From Sclerodactyla briareus (taxonomy: Eukaryota > Echinodermata > Holothuroidea > Dendrochirotida > Sclerodactylidae): a stretch of DNA of 64,000 nt. The position numbers and the translations under genes are program-made. The stretch covers positions 310,001-374,000 of the forward strand of contig JAODTK010003832.1 in NCBI GenBank assembly GCA_026419785.1. Direction: 5' to 3'. Below are positions 35,597 to 46,445 of this stretch, one piece after another; within the stretch, counting starts at the first letter, position 1; every line of letters begins with the position of its first letter. A model generated the notes under the pieces. It had not been told where the DNA came from. It did no database searches and was given only the letters and a program-made list of their open reading frames with translations.

Positions 35597-36417
35597 ACAT
35601 ACATACATACATACATTACGCACCTATACTGCTTTGTAATGCCGGTGCAATTGTTTTTAGGTCTCACATCTCTCCGATCAGGTGATACCGCGAAAGAAAG
35701 CAGTACCGTGTTGAAGACAAGTGTGATCGACGCATAAATCACAGGATGTCCGCCGCAAGCGTCGGCGACGAACTAGCCTTCTGGCACCTTCTGGTTGAGG
35801 TACAGAGACAAGATGAGTCCTTGACGGATGAAGGATCGGGAAGCGGTGGATACATTTCATGTCGAGGTTAAGTTCCGTGTCTGTAGACAATAGGAGCGAA
35901 GTCGCGTTTAGGTTGCATTAGTTGCCACCCTTTTTTTTCGTATACCAATCGTTGTAATTTGTCGTTACCTGAGTTACCATATAAAGGTCAATGGTCACTT
36001 AAATATTAAGGACTTTTGGTACCTCCTGTTGTTACAATATGAAAGCGAAACCCAGACAGAATTTCAGTCGATTCTTGTGTACTGATATGACAGAATCGGC
36101 TATTGCAAATTGCCTTATGACATCACGGGGGGAACTGCAGGATCACATATACAAAGTCAATGTAAACACATTTTGTACTTCTTCCCCGCGATGTAACAGA
36201 TTCCTCAAAATTCTCAAGAATAAATGAAATATCCAACAAGACAAATGCATGATGGAAACCTCCAAAAATTGGGGTTGTGAGGTTTTGATATGTCCTCTTT
36301 CCACCTAGCTAGTTACGCACATCTGTTAAATGCCATGGCCTTCAGTAAAATTTAGCATGTGTAGAGGTGGAGGACCAGGAAGGAATAAGTGAATACTTTT
36401 TAGTTAAAGAATCTATT
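34641..36417 (+). other. P450 intron with one large microsatellite; no gene recognised
   Basis: A (TACA)n array at 35515-35617 is the only clear structure. The exon expected just before the I helix (CYP4 E-E-V-D-T-F-M-F-E region) was searched for by eye from here to 39.1 kb and not found. Confidence 0.4.
35515..35617. repeat. (TACA)n microsatellite
   Basis: About 25 imperfect units. Confidence 0.95.
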
Positions 36418-37735
36418 ATCTACTATATATCTATCTACTATCTATTTATCTATCTATCTATTATCTATCTATTATCTATCTATTTATCATTTATTCCAGT
36501 TTGTCAACAGTTGCCTTTCTTACCCAAACGGTCTTTTTTGATGGATGTAGACCAAACTGGGGAGACAAGTCATTGACCCAGGGACATTTTGGATTTTGTG
36601 AGGTCAATGATCAGAAAGTCATTGAAGTCGGTAATATAGACTATTGAGGGGGAATGTCAAACTCCAATTTGGTGCACAGTGCTGATTCTCGGTCATGATG
36701 AAGGGTCTAAAGCCGTACTTTACGGGGTGTTCAGGATTTTTGGGTCCATTCCCACTTGGGCGCCGAGGCCATTCGAAATTTTCACACAATGGTACTTGGA
36801 ATGCTCTCCATCCCACCCAACTCTCAACAATTGATTGTCCCTAAAAGCTCCATGTAATGGTCCCTCGCTTATAGCGTCATTTTGGGTGATCAGGAACTTT
36901 GGGCTCAAGGCGCATTTGGGCCATAGGGCCCCATTATATGAAATAACCGCAAAATATTTTGTTGAACAGTCTGATGATGTTTTTATCATATGATTGTCTA
37001 ATCATCCTTCCCCCGTGGCAGATTAGCCACAAATGCTACCCGACTAACCCAATTCGCAAGTTTTATAATAAGTACTTCAGGGTGCCAAGGGATTTCAAGA
37101 ATCCAAGGCCTCGTGTGAGCCCTGGGGCTAATCATGTGTGATTACACAAAATGCTTCTCTCTACGAATTTTAAAGCAACAGTGCTGACATTCGGTTCTAA
37201 TGATGGTCTAACACCCTACTTTCGGTGTGTTCGGAATTTTTTATCCAAATTCCCACTTGGGCCTGAGGGCCAGTCTACCCAGCTTCATTGATTTTTTCTT
37301 AGAAGTTACATGTAATGGTCCTAGGGTTTAGGGCCTTGGGGTGTTCAGGATTGCCCATGGCCCAGTTTTAGTTTGGGCCCTAGGGCCCCATCTTGTGAAA
37401 TACCACAAATTGTGTCTCTCCTACCACTTTTTGTGTCACGTACTGATGTTCGGTCAAATTGATGGTCTAATATTCGTACCTTCGGGCCCCAGGTTTTGAA
37501 CCCACGGCGTGTAGCCCTGGTGTCCATGAATTCTGGAATTTTATTGACTGCTAAAATATGCTTTGGCCATATGAATAATCAGGTCGGAAGTCCCGTTTAC
37601 AAGAGGCACCATAGGCCGTTGTTTTGAACTGCCTCCTTGGCTCATGATCTTGAACATTTATCACATAATTAGCATTCGTCTCGATAGATTGTCCGGTTCG
37701 AGCTACAGCACCATTGATGCTCCAGTTTCAGTCAG
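36418..37735. repeat. Repeat family A, copy 4
   Basis: The TATC array (36418-36492) is followed by the lead (CAGTTTGTCAACAGTTGCC, GATGGATGTAGACCAAACTGG, GTGAGGTCAATGATCAG). The units carry GGTGCACAGTGCTGATTC, CCGTACTTTACGGGGTGTTC and TACATGTAATGGTCC. The right end GAGCTACAGCACCATTGATG (about 37698-37717) matches copy 2 and marks the element border. Confidence 0.75.
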
Positions 37736-39132
37736 TCTGGCCCCGTGACAGCACATTTGTACAAAAATGTGTGGTCGTCAGCTAAGAAAAACGGAGCACA
37801 CACACCCACGCACAAAAGACACTAGACTGTGGCGGCGGGTCAACCGCCAACGTGAGAGCTCCGCAGAATGGGCCTTTGTTGACCTGTGACCTGGTGACTT
37901 TGAAAAGCCCCTACCTGTTGTCAAGACCACCTGTAGTTCACTTTCTCCAGTTTTTCGAATCTGACTAAGTTAGAAAAATCTCGAACAGAACGTAAATTTG
38001 ACCTCTGGTGACCTGAATTACCGCATGATTTTCGGACCCCTTTTGGGTCCCCCCCTACGTCACTAAGTTTCATGTAATTCGGCGGACCCACTCCCTTTTT
38101 GTTTGTTTTTTCGTTCAAAACCTGCAAAATAGAGGGCAGCAAATCAGTGCCGCCACTTTCGAACTCATCGTATTCTGCTAGGCAAGGACATGTGTACCAG
38201 TTTCAGATCGAGCGTATATATACGTTAAAGATTTATTGGGCTAACGACTAAAGTTCCGGAGGCTGTCGTCGGCGGCGGAGACGCGCTAACAACCCCCAAC
38301 CAGAATTCCGAACACTCACGTGTTTTGCTGGGATATAATGAGAAAATGAGAAATTAAGAGAAAGGAGCTCAGGAAAGATCGAAAGTAAAGAAGAACGCGT
38401 CAACAAACACAAAGGCAGACTACAATAGGAGAAGATCCCCAAGATTGAGAGTTGAGAACCATCAGCCAACAACCTGGAGCCCCCCTGGAGTCATAGGTTA
38501 AGATTAGAAGTTGTTCTGATTGTTACTAATTGGGCGGCTCAAGTGCTGGTGATAATTCCTCAGGAGCTATATACGGGTCGGCAGGACACACTGAGGTCCA
38601 TTTCGCGGGGAAAAAATCGTACAGTTGTACAGGTGGACAAATTGTTGAGTGGCGAAGATTTTTTTAGCCATCTTTTTGTTGCGTACGTTACAACAATAAG
38701 GCGGTTTAGCCAAAGGGATCCGTGCAAGAACGAGAGACAAACATAAATGAAAAGTTACAAATACAAAACCCCCTCCCTCCCCCACTCCCTTAATCGCCAA
38801 AACGACCAACAAAAGTCATAGGAACAATGCCGCACTTTAGGTATCGCTTTAAGATATGTTCTGATAAGTTTTCATGGGGTAATAGTAGTTACCCTGACTG
38901 AATGAATGAAATGAGAAAGTATTAGAGTTGTATATAACACTTCCCTTTTAAATGCGATCCAGAAATTTTCGATCCCGACCGGACCTTTTGGAAGGGCACA
39001 GTGAACGCATTTTGTTTTCTCTTGGCTCTCTTTGTTTTTTGTTTCAGTTGTTGAAGGTTTTTGTGTTAGAGTGTTCCAACGCATATACCGGTAGGTGTAA
39101 AATGTATTTCGGACCTACGCATTCGTCCACAG
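37736..39132 (+). other. P450 intron; no gene recognised
   Basis: No element was identified. The last bases form a good acceptor (TTCGTCCACAG, AG at 39131-39132). Confidence 0.4.
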
Positions 39133-39235
39133 GGTCACGACACAACGGCAACGGCTATAATCATGGCTAGCTATCTGATTGGTAGACATCCCCACGTGCA
39201 GGATAAGATACAGAAGGAACTTGATGAAAGATTTG
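39133..39235 (+). CDS. Cytochrome P450 (CYP4-like), I-helix exon with oxygen-activation motif
   Basis: The 103-base exon is fully open and reads GHDTTATAIIMASYLIGRH then PHVQDKIQKELDERFG. GHDTT is the A/G-G-x-D/E-T-T oxygen-activation motif; Thr in it takes part in proton delivery to the haem-bound oxygen. The following helix I/J pattern P-x-V-Q-x-K-x-x-x-E-L-D is diagnostic of the CYP4 clan. It starts in phase 0 and ends in phase 1 at donor G|GTGAGC, a good match to the exon start in human CYP4V2-like genes as I recall it. A SINE insertion begins only 79 bases after the donor. Confidence 0.93.
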
Positions 39236-39256
39236 GTGAGCGTCTCCAGTCCTCAT

Positions 39257-39314
39257 GTTCCCATTTTGTAAAACATTGTTTGTTATTAACTGATTGTTTC
39301 TATAGCGAGTTTTG
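39257..39314 (+). repeat. Left copy of a ~57-bp direct repeat flanking a SINE
   Basis: GTTCCCATTTTGTAAAACAT then TGTTTGTTATTAACTGATTG then TTTCTATAGCGAGTTTTG. It recurs with a few changes at 39760-39816, and the SINE head starts directly after it. This looks like an unusually long target-site duplication. Confidence 0.85.
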
Positions 39315-39759
39315 CAACCCGAGTGGTTAGCCCAGTTGGTAGAGCGTCCGCTTCCACCCGTAAGGCCGGGTTCGATTCCCCGTCGGGTCCTACCAAAGAC
39401 TTTAAAAATGGGACTTTGCCCTTCTCGCTTGGCTCTCAGACATGAGGGATAGGAACAGGGCAAAACGTGTGGGGGGGGTTAGGCAATCTGTGAATTAGCT
39501 TCCGTCGGCGTGTAAGTACCACCTCCTTCACATTTAAAGTTACCGCAAAAGAGGCATCGCCTTGTTCCGTTACCTGGTAAGGTTTCCGTCGCCGCTGAAA
39601 ATTCGTGGATATATCCAGGTCCGCACCCTTGCCGGGCTCGTATAGTTAGGGTCCTTTGTCCGGCAAGTCCTGAGTCAAAAAAAAAAAAAAAAGTCCTCTT
39701 GACTTTCTTAGGGGATTTGGGGGGGGGGGAGCCGGGTGTTTTGCATGTCATTCAAGTTG
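39315..39759 (+). mobile_element. tRNA-derived SINE, copy 1, within a 57-bp direct repeat
   Basis: The head AACCCGAGTGGTTAGCCCAG, TTGGTAGAGCG, CTTCCAC (Gly-TCC-like anticodon loop) and GGGTTCGATTCCCC, with TCGGGTC closing the acceptor stem, keeps an almost complete tRNA cloverleaf. The body has TACCAAAGACTTTAAAAATG, CTTCTCGCTTGGCTCTCAG, CCTGGTAAGGTTTCCGTCGC and CAGGTCCGCACCCTTGCC. An A-run at about 39676-39692 is followed by an 67-base G-rich piece before the right direct repeat. It belongs to the same family as 31150 (-) and 44548 (+). Confidence 0.88.
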
Positions 39760-39816
39760 GTTCCCATTTTGTAAAACATTGTTTGTATTAATTGATGGTA
39801 TTTCTATACGATTTTG
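39760..39816 (+). repeat. Right copy of the ~57-bp direct repeat
   Basis: GTTCCCATTTTGTAAAACAT then TGTTTGTATTAATTGATGGT then ATTTCTATACGATTTTG, differing from the left copy by a few substitutions and small indels. Confidence 0.85.
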
Positions 39817-40249
39817 AAGTCAAATGAGGCTCATCTAGAAACCCTGGCTTTAATGGTCGTGGATGAGTACCGGCCTCGAAAGGTCGCTCAGTGACTTCGG
39901 GATCCTTCCACTCACTACGCAGTCTGGGAGGAGCGGAAGATTCATGTTCCACGTGACCGCTGACGTCCACTACGTAACGCGCTTGACCGCACAACTGACT
40001 GACGAGACTTTATTGCAAATACCCTAAAACGGGGTCCAAAAAAGACATGCACAAATTCAATGCATTACAGCGGACCATCAAGTGAAGACCAAGACCTCTA
40101 TCATCGTAACTGCACGACGGCCCACCCAGAATAAAAAATGTTTTGCTGACTGTGGAATTCGCGAAACCGGGAGGTTTGTTTGCAAAGTGCCAATGATCGG
40201 AACGTCTCCAATCATATGGTAACTTTAGGAAAGTGGTAAGGCGTGCTCT
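39817..40249 (+). other. P450 intron; nothing recognised
   Basis: No gene or repeat recognised. The K-helix exon (E-x-x-R motif, expected E-T-L-R-L) should lie between 39.2 and 48.6 kb and was not found. Confidence 0.35.
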
Positions 40250-41350
40250 ATATGATATGCTAAGCGGTTCGAGTTTATCAATTCAAGATGGACGTCTTTC
40301 CATGTAAAACGTTGAGTACAGGACCCTATTGTTTAGGGGTCAGGTCAAAGTCATCTGGGGTCAATGAAGGTCAAAATCTGAGATCTGTGAGCGCAATAAT
40401 CCAGAATGCTGGGCCTAATCAAGCTGATAATTTGTGTCTGCCAGTTTTAATATGGGGGGGGGCGGTACAAGAAACTTATTGGTGTTGGGTATAGATGAGG
40501 TCATCCTTTGATAAAAAAAAAAAAAAACGACAATCGTGAGAAATGGATAGTTTGTTTTTGCCCAATTTTGGCTCGAAACACGATTAACTTGATCCACTCG
40601 GATGGATCCAGCTCATACTTGGTATGTGGGCTCCTCAAAAGCTTACATGAACCCTTTGTTTTGGGGTCAGTCAAAGATCTCTAAGGTTAACGGAGGCCAC
40701 AGTCTTACCCTTGTGGACATGATCAGTCCCGAATGCTTGGGCCAATCAAGCTTGAATTCGGTGTGGCGCTTCCTAATTGGGGGGGGGGGGGGTATATAAA
40801 CCTATTGTTTTGTTTTTTATATAGTCTTTTGGGGTCATTTTTGACAATTTTTTTTAAAATTGTAAGAAGAAAAGATATGATATTTTGGCTAGTTTGGCTT
40901 GTGATCACGATAACTCCACCCCACCAGATGGATCACGCTCATACCTTGTATGTGCGTTCCCCATAATGATACAATTAACTCTATTGTTTGGGTCCGGTCA
41001 TTGGTCATCTCTGAGGTCAACAGATATTAAAGTCCAAAAACCTGTGGACACGATAATCCCGAATGTTTGATCCATCCAGAGCTGAAATTTGTGAACCCTT
41101 TCTTATGGGGAGTACAAGAACCTTCTTGTCGGTGTAATTGGGGGGTGAAATGAATCCTTTCTGCCATTTGGCTTGTGAACACGATAACTCGATCCCACCT
41201 TGTGGATCAAGCTCATACTTGGAAAACGATGGGTTCCATATTAGAGCTGACCATGAACCCTATTGTTTAGGGGTCAGACAAAGGCCATCTGGGGTCAACA
41301 GAAGCAAAGTCTGTCCACAAGTCCCAACTCTTGTTTCCACATCGAGCTGA
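40250..41350. repeat. Repeat family B, copy 2: about 3.4 tandem units of ~280-330 bp
   Basis: Unit landmarks CCTATTGTTTAGGGGTCAGG, CTCATACTTGG, GATAATCCxGAATG and a GGGGG run recur near 40327, 40653, 40982 and 41261. Units contain several AGGTCA/GGGTCA half-sites. The array is non-coding. Confidence 0.7.
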
Positions 41351-41939
41351 AGTTTGGGTGTTGATCATCCATCCCTTATCCCCATATCCTGTCATAGCTA
41401 TGTAATTAGAACTGAGTCGAGGCATCACTACGCCTTTTGGCTGTCCGGTTATTTATTGCTTGCTATATTCAGGTGACAACATGTTTATGCAGAGAATGCG
41501 TTGGATGTTCAGATTTCATTGAATGTCTTAATATGTAATGCAATGTGGAGACTTGGCCCCTTAGTTCAGTAGGAAAGGGTCAGTCGGAACGGAACTTACG
41601 TACTCATGAACAACCCGAAACCTCAAATATCTCAAGAAGAAGACAACATAACGCAAAGAATTCGCCAACAATTCAAGAGATACAATCGAGACTGTCTTTC
41701 AGGTATTAAAACTCTACCAACACATGAATCACGGTCTTTGCGAAAAAAAAAAAAAAAACTTTATAATGACTAATCTGCAACTACTTCACCACTTATCTTT
41801 CGCAAAATAAGGTTTCCACAGCTTGCACGACTGCCCAGGTGAGTCTCACCAGCATGCTTAAACAACTTAAACAACATATGTTTTTGCTAAGGAAACTGGA
41901 GCTTAATCAAAACCCAAGAATCAAGTTGCCTCCCTAGCA
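41351..41939 (+). other. P450 intron; nothing recognised
   Basis: Contains an A-run near 41742-41757 and no recognised gene. Confidence 0.35.
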
Positions 41940-42340
41940 ACTTCCGCACATCTTGTTGGAAGGTTTCAATGTTGAATCAAAAGCATACACCAGGATCTTC
42001 CCTGCATTTATCACATTGATTCGTGAACAAATTAAACTGGCGTTGTGCATCCGACAATGCATCACTTGCATGTATCGGCGTTTCAAAGAACAATTGCCAA
42101 TCGGAAGTCCACCTCAAATTCGGTTTGAATCTTTTTGAACAATTGCAACATTTCATTTGAAGTCCCTTTCCGGTGTTGCTCGCATTTTTTTCATTGGGGC
42201 AAAGAAAGTAAAGGACCAAAAACCGACCATCGGGAACACTAAGCGTGCCTTCTGCCAGTGGAAAAACGCTCTTGATGTCATCTCTCTCTCTCTCTCTACG
42301 CTCTCCACTCCCATTGTGCTGCTCACTCTTTGCTCCACTT
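41940..42340 (-). CDS. Possible protein fragment with paired CxxC motifs (3CxxC-like), unresolved
   Basis: The minus-strand reading contains VLYFLCPNEKNASNTG, QMKCCNCSKRFKPNLRW, TSDWQLFFETP and then QFNLFTNQCDKCREDPG. The two CxxC knuckles about 50 residues apart, with an aromatic-rich middle, resemble the layout of 3CxxC zinc-binding domains (Q-x-C-x-K-C...P near the end) found in RTP proteins. There is no clear start, and stops bound the frame at both ends. The level of similarity is weak and judged by eye. It could also be a transposon protein fragment or a single exon of an unrelated antisense gene. Confidence 0.25.
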
Positions 42341-43799
42341 CGCGCGACATTGCGGTGATACCCAAACTCTCCAATTTAAAAGGAGACTTTTACGAGGCCC
42401 TTGTCAAGAGCTTTGTGAAAGTGCAGAAATTAATTATCAGCAGCTTTACTGCTGTCAATAGAACTAGTATCACAACTCCGCATAAAATCCAGTAGATTCA
42501 TTCGAGCACGCACTTTTTTTCTCCTTCTTTTCTGACGCCATGCCGAATTAGCGACATTCGTTTTCCTCCAATACAAAGATCCACAACCTTCTTCTAGAGT
42601 TTCATTGAAATGTGAGCTAACGAATCAAACAATTGATCAGCAAGGAACAAAAAAAGAGGAAATTCCTGGAGTGTCTCCTTGACTCAGTCGGCGTACCAAT
42701 CACTCGCTGATACTATTATGAGACACACCAACGAGTTCTCAAACTGACCAAGCTTCGCTTCGGAAAACTCGAAGAGAGATAACTATTGAGAACTCCTTTA
42801 TTAGTGGTATTTATTATTATTAGTATTAGTATTATAATATTAAGGAGAAATATAAATATAATTATTATTATATGCATGGTAGCACAGCAAGTGATCTACT
42901 ATAATGTGCAAGAATGTTGCAAGCACAGCAGCTGATTACGTTTGATTCTCTCCACCATACCGGCAGCGAACGGGAAGGCCCCTTTACCAAGATGATCTGC
43001 CGAAGATGGAATACTCTTCGTGTGTCATGAAGGAGTCTCAAGCGCCTGCTCGCAGCTGTGCCCATGACTGGCGAAGGGTTGAAGAGGAATTCTTCTGCAT
43101 GTCAGTCCCTGTCCGAGGCTTCATATTCATTTCTGTGGGCGTTCTGCATGCGTGAAATATTCCCTCTGAAGATTAACCTAACCCTTTTTAGACCATCTAG
43201 TCGCCAATTCCAATATACATAATTTAATGGTAATACGCTGATGATAAGATAAATTAGTAGCGAATAATTGGGGTTCCCCTTTCTGTGTTACATTCGTAGT
43301 CCCCAGGGATGTGAGGATGACTGCTTTTAAAGAGGGGATCACTGGACGAATAGATATAGCAGAACTACTAAATAAACTCGGAGGCGGCATCTTCAAACTA
43401 AGTTCTAATAGATTTGCTCCTCCAATCGCTGCGAATGAATGAATCACAATTGTTTATTATACACAGGACGAGTGTTGATAAGCATTTTTTTCTTAAACCC
43501 CCTCTCTCATCTTTTCAGATAATTAAATTATCTGTTTTCAGTTTCGCTCACTACATTCAAATAATCAATCAAATAGTTATATTCAATGAAGAAAGTGGGA
43601 GAGCCCGCTTTTTTTGCAGAGCATTAATCGAGATCTAAATCTCGCCCTCATCTGCCTTCTGCAGGGCTGATGAGCAGGTGTTATTATGTAACTAACTGGG
43701 CGTATTCAAATATAATGTTCTAAATTTTATTTACGAGGAGTCCCAATGGACATTGTAGGGGTGCTCTTCTCTTTCGACTACTTGAATTTTCTAATGAAA
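42341..43799 (+). other. P450 intron; no gene recognised
   Basis: A short (TC)n tract (42284-42297) and an AT-rich ATTATTAG repeat (about 42808-42870) are the only structures. Confidence 0.35.
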
Positions 43800-43980
43800 C
43801 CACTAATAGGGGTCATTGTCTCCATCCTTGTGGTAAACGTTTCAAAACGAACTTTCGGAAGTATTTTCTTCCTGCAAGAGTGAATAATCAGTGGAATAGC
43901 CTCCCTACAAATGTCGTATAGTCTAAGAGCGTTGAAGCCTTCATTAACAGTCTTGACTTGTTTTTCAGGGTGATTTGATT
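43800..43980 (+). mobile_element. LINE 3' coding end, fragment 1
   Basis: Plus-strand reading RGHCLHPCGKRFKTNFRKYF then LPARVNNQWNSLPTNVV, a stop, then SKSVEAFINSLDLFF. This is the typical last 60 residues of a CR1/Rex-type ORF2 (basic RGH block, W-N-S-L-P, S-V-x-x-F-x-x-x-L-D). The reverse-transcriptase core is absent. Confidence 0.7.
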
Positions 43981-44039
43981 TAAGTTTTCAAAATTATCCA
44001 TGGCTTCGATTACCTTTCTTCCAACTATTTCTTTAAATT

Positions 44040-44320
44040 TTTTAACGTTACCACTAATAGTGGTCATTGTCTCCACTTCGTGGTAACGTCGTTGAGATTT
44101 GAACATTACGGGAAGTATTTATTTTCGCAAAGAATTAATAATGCGTAGAAGAACCTCTCTGTAGATGCTGATTGGTCTAAGATTGTTAATGCTTTCAAGA
44201 ACAGTCTTCACTTGTTTTCCCAGAAGGTGGGCGAATTCTTCGAGTTCTGTTATTCGTCTTTCTGGGTTATTGTGGTTTCAGGGTCGTTCATGATGACTCA
44301 GTTCCTCCCCGGCCCTTTCC
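44040..44320 (+). mobile_element. LINE 3' coding end, fragment 2, same orientation
   Basis: A related reading restarts: SGHCLHFVVTSLRF, GKYLFSQRINN, a stop, NLSVDADWSKIVNAFKNSLH. It is the same block as fragment 1 but longer at its 3' side (reaching LNxMEM near 44325). The two fragments are about 240 bp apart in tandem, so either two 3'-anchored insertions landed close together or a tail was duplicated. Confidence 0.65.
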
Positions 44321-44547
44321 TACTTAACTAAATGGAAATGATAAGCCCCAAATAATGACTTTTGCAACACGTGTTCCTCACGTTGCTCATGTTTATCTCG
44401 TCTGATAATTATGTGATGTTCAATATCCTAGACCTGATATAGCAGGTATGGGTTAATTAGTTGAATGAAACTGAAATTAAAAGCTCATATGATTTCCGGA
44501 TCCACTTTTTTGGAGTACTGCATTTCCCTCGCGCAAGTACGTTCAAC

Positions 44548-44925
44548 CGCGTGGTTGGCACAATTGGTTGAGCGTCGGCCTTCCACCCCGGACCGGGGTT
44601 CGCATCCCTATCCGGGGTCGTACCATAGACTTTAAAAATGTTACCTGTTACCTTCTCGCTTGGCGCTCAGCATGAGAGACAGGAACAGGGAACAGGGAAA
44701 GGATGTGGGGCAGGCAATTCGAAAAAAGTTGCTGCCGGCGTTCAATTAATCCCATCTTCACATTAAGTACCGACAAAGAGGAGTTGCATTATTCTGTGTA
44801 CTGGTGAAGTTTTCGCAGCGGACAATTGGTGCAGTATCAAGGTCTGCACCTCGTAGACTCTAAAGGTAGAGGTTGTTTGTCCGGTAAGTGTTCAATACGG
44901 TACCGGTATTATCTCATCGGTCCCG
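44548..44925 (+). mobile_element. tRNA-derived SINE, copy 2
   Basis: The head AACCGCGTGGTTGGCACAAT, TGGTTGAGCG, CTTCCAC and GGGGTTCGCATCCC is followed by TACCATAGACTTTAAAAATG, CTTCTCGCTTGGCGCTCAGC, TACTGGTGAAGTTTTCGCAG and AAGGTCTGCACCTCG. Same order as copies 1 and 3. No flanking direct repeat was obvious, and there is no clear A tail. Confidence 0.85.
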
Positions 44926-44954
44926 AAGGGCAAGATGAGATATGTAGTCACTCG

Positions 44955-45090
44955 CAATTTCACCTATATTTACTGTTGCGGTTGAAATAGCAAACGGTTG
45001 CTATGGTAAATAGTGGTGGTTCGGTACTATCCACTGGGAGTACCCTATGGTGGGGTGCCCATGGGTAGTCGGTGGTGCAATGAGGTGCAC
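44955..45090 (+). repeat. Repeat family H, copy 1
   Basis: Landmarks ATAGCAAACGGTTGCTATGG, TAGTGGTGGTT, ATCCACTGGGAGTACCC and GTGCAATGAGGTGCACTCG recur in the same order at 46310-46445. Confidence 0.7.
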
Positions 45091-46309
45091 TCGCAAAGGG
45101 TCAGTTTGTGTGTGTGCGTTGTGTGCGTGTGGGTGTGTGGGTGTGTACGTTTGCGTGTCGTCAGATTTGTGAATGGTTTTCGCAATATCTCCACTTCAGG
45201 TGGCCGAACATGTCAAATTGCATACTCCTAAGAAGTCACGAAACACACGTACCAACCAAATTGGACACATTCATCAGAAACATGGAATTCAGGGGAGTAA
45301 ACCTGACATTTGGGTAGAAAAAAAAAGTCTTGTGCCATTTCTCATGTTGTTTAAAGATGTCGGTGATAACTAAATGATACCCGAACCACTTGAGATATCT
45401 TAACGAGGCAGGGAAGTAACAAAAAATCACCGTTCCGTTCATCAAGCAGAAATTGCAAACTAAATCAAATTTGGAGAGAAACACACTACTTTCCGCCAAA
45501 TTGTGAAGTTTTACTTTGAAAAATTTGGTGACGGGAATGTGAATGGTCATAAGTGAATTGTGATACACTGTAAGACAGAAAATCCCCAAATCCGCTTCCA
45601 ACTTCATCCTCTAATGATTTTATTATGATATTGGAATTTGGGAGAGGAAAACTTCATGATTTACCCCTCCTGCGAATAGACCAGGCATGATTGAGTAAGG
45701 GGGGGGGGGGGGGGTTGCGGTAAGTGGAAGGGGTGGAGGCGAGGAATAAAAGTGATTCTCCATTGATTGTTACCAAGTAATTCAAATCAGAGCAAGACCA
45801 AACCTGGAGCTGGAGATTCCTAGGCGGGTGTGTACATGGCTATCAGGCCACGCCTGGCTACCATGGCTAATTAGCGGTAGATTGTACAGTATATCGTATA
45901 CCATGTGTAACTGGATGGGATGAGATTACTGTTAGACGGTAATTACTGGTAGGAATTAGGGGTAGGGATAGTGAGCATCAGGGGTTAGTTCAGGTGGTGG
46001 TTAACGATAAGATTGGGATAACATCTGGAATCTGGCCCCAACCATTCCAACCTGAATAGAAGAATTATCATCAACCCCACTGTGGTCTCACTCGAAGCCC
46101 TTTGATCCACACACAAGGCCTGAATAGGTCATTTTGGACCTAAATGCCCCATTTTTCGAACTTATATCATATTTTGAGAAGGAAATTGGAACCAAACGTG
46201 AAATTCATGGTACAAGTCATAATTACATCATTCATACCATATATCCAATGTCAGCCTTGCATGGCAACATTTTTCTCTCATCGGTGGAAGGGCCAGTAGT
46301 CCCTTTGCC
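45091..46309 (+). other. P450 intron; no gene recognised
   Basis: A TG-rich tract lies at about 45105-45160 and a G-run near 45700-45713. No conserved coding segment was found. Confidence 0.35.
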
Positions 46310-46445
46310 ATTTCACTATTTTACTGTGCCGGTTGCCATAGCAAACGGTGGCTATGGTAACCATAGTGGTGGTTAGGAACTAATCCACTGAGGGGTACCC
46401 AGTGGGTGTGACCTTGGGTGTCGGGTGGTCAAGCAATGAGGTGAA
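46310..46445 (+). repeat. Repeat family H, copy 2
   Basis: ATAGCAAACGGTGGCTATGG, TAGTGGTGGTTAGGAAC, ATCCACTGAGGGGTACCC and CAATGAGGTGAACTCG match copy 1 about 1.35 kb upstream. Confidence 0.7.

Noticed and set aside
39315-39395. Candidate tRNA gene
   Set aside because: The cloverleaf is nearly complete, but the same SINE body follows in three copies, so it is a SINE head, not a functional tRNA.
42157-42495. 112-codon plus-strand frame
   Set aside because: Low-complexity Ser/Leu stretch from a TC repeat; the minus-strand reading looks more protein-like.
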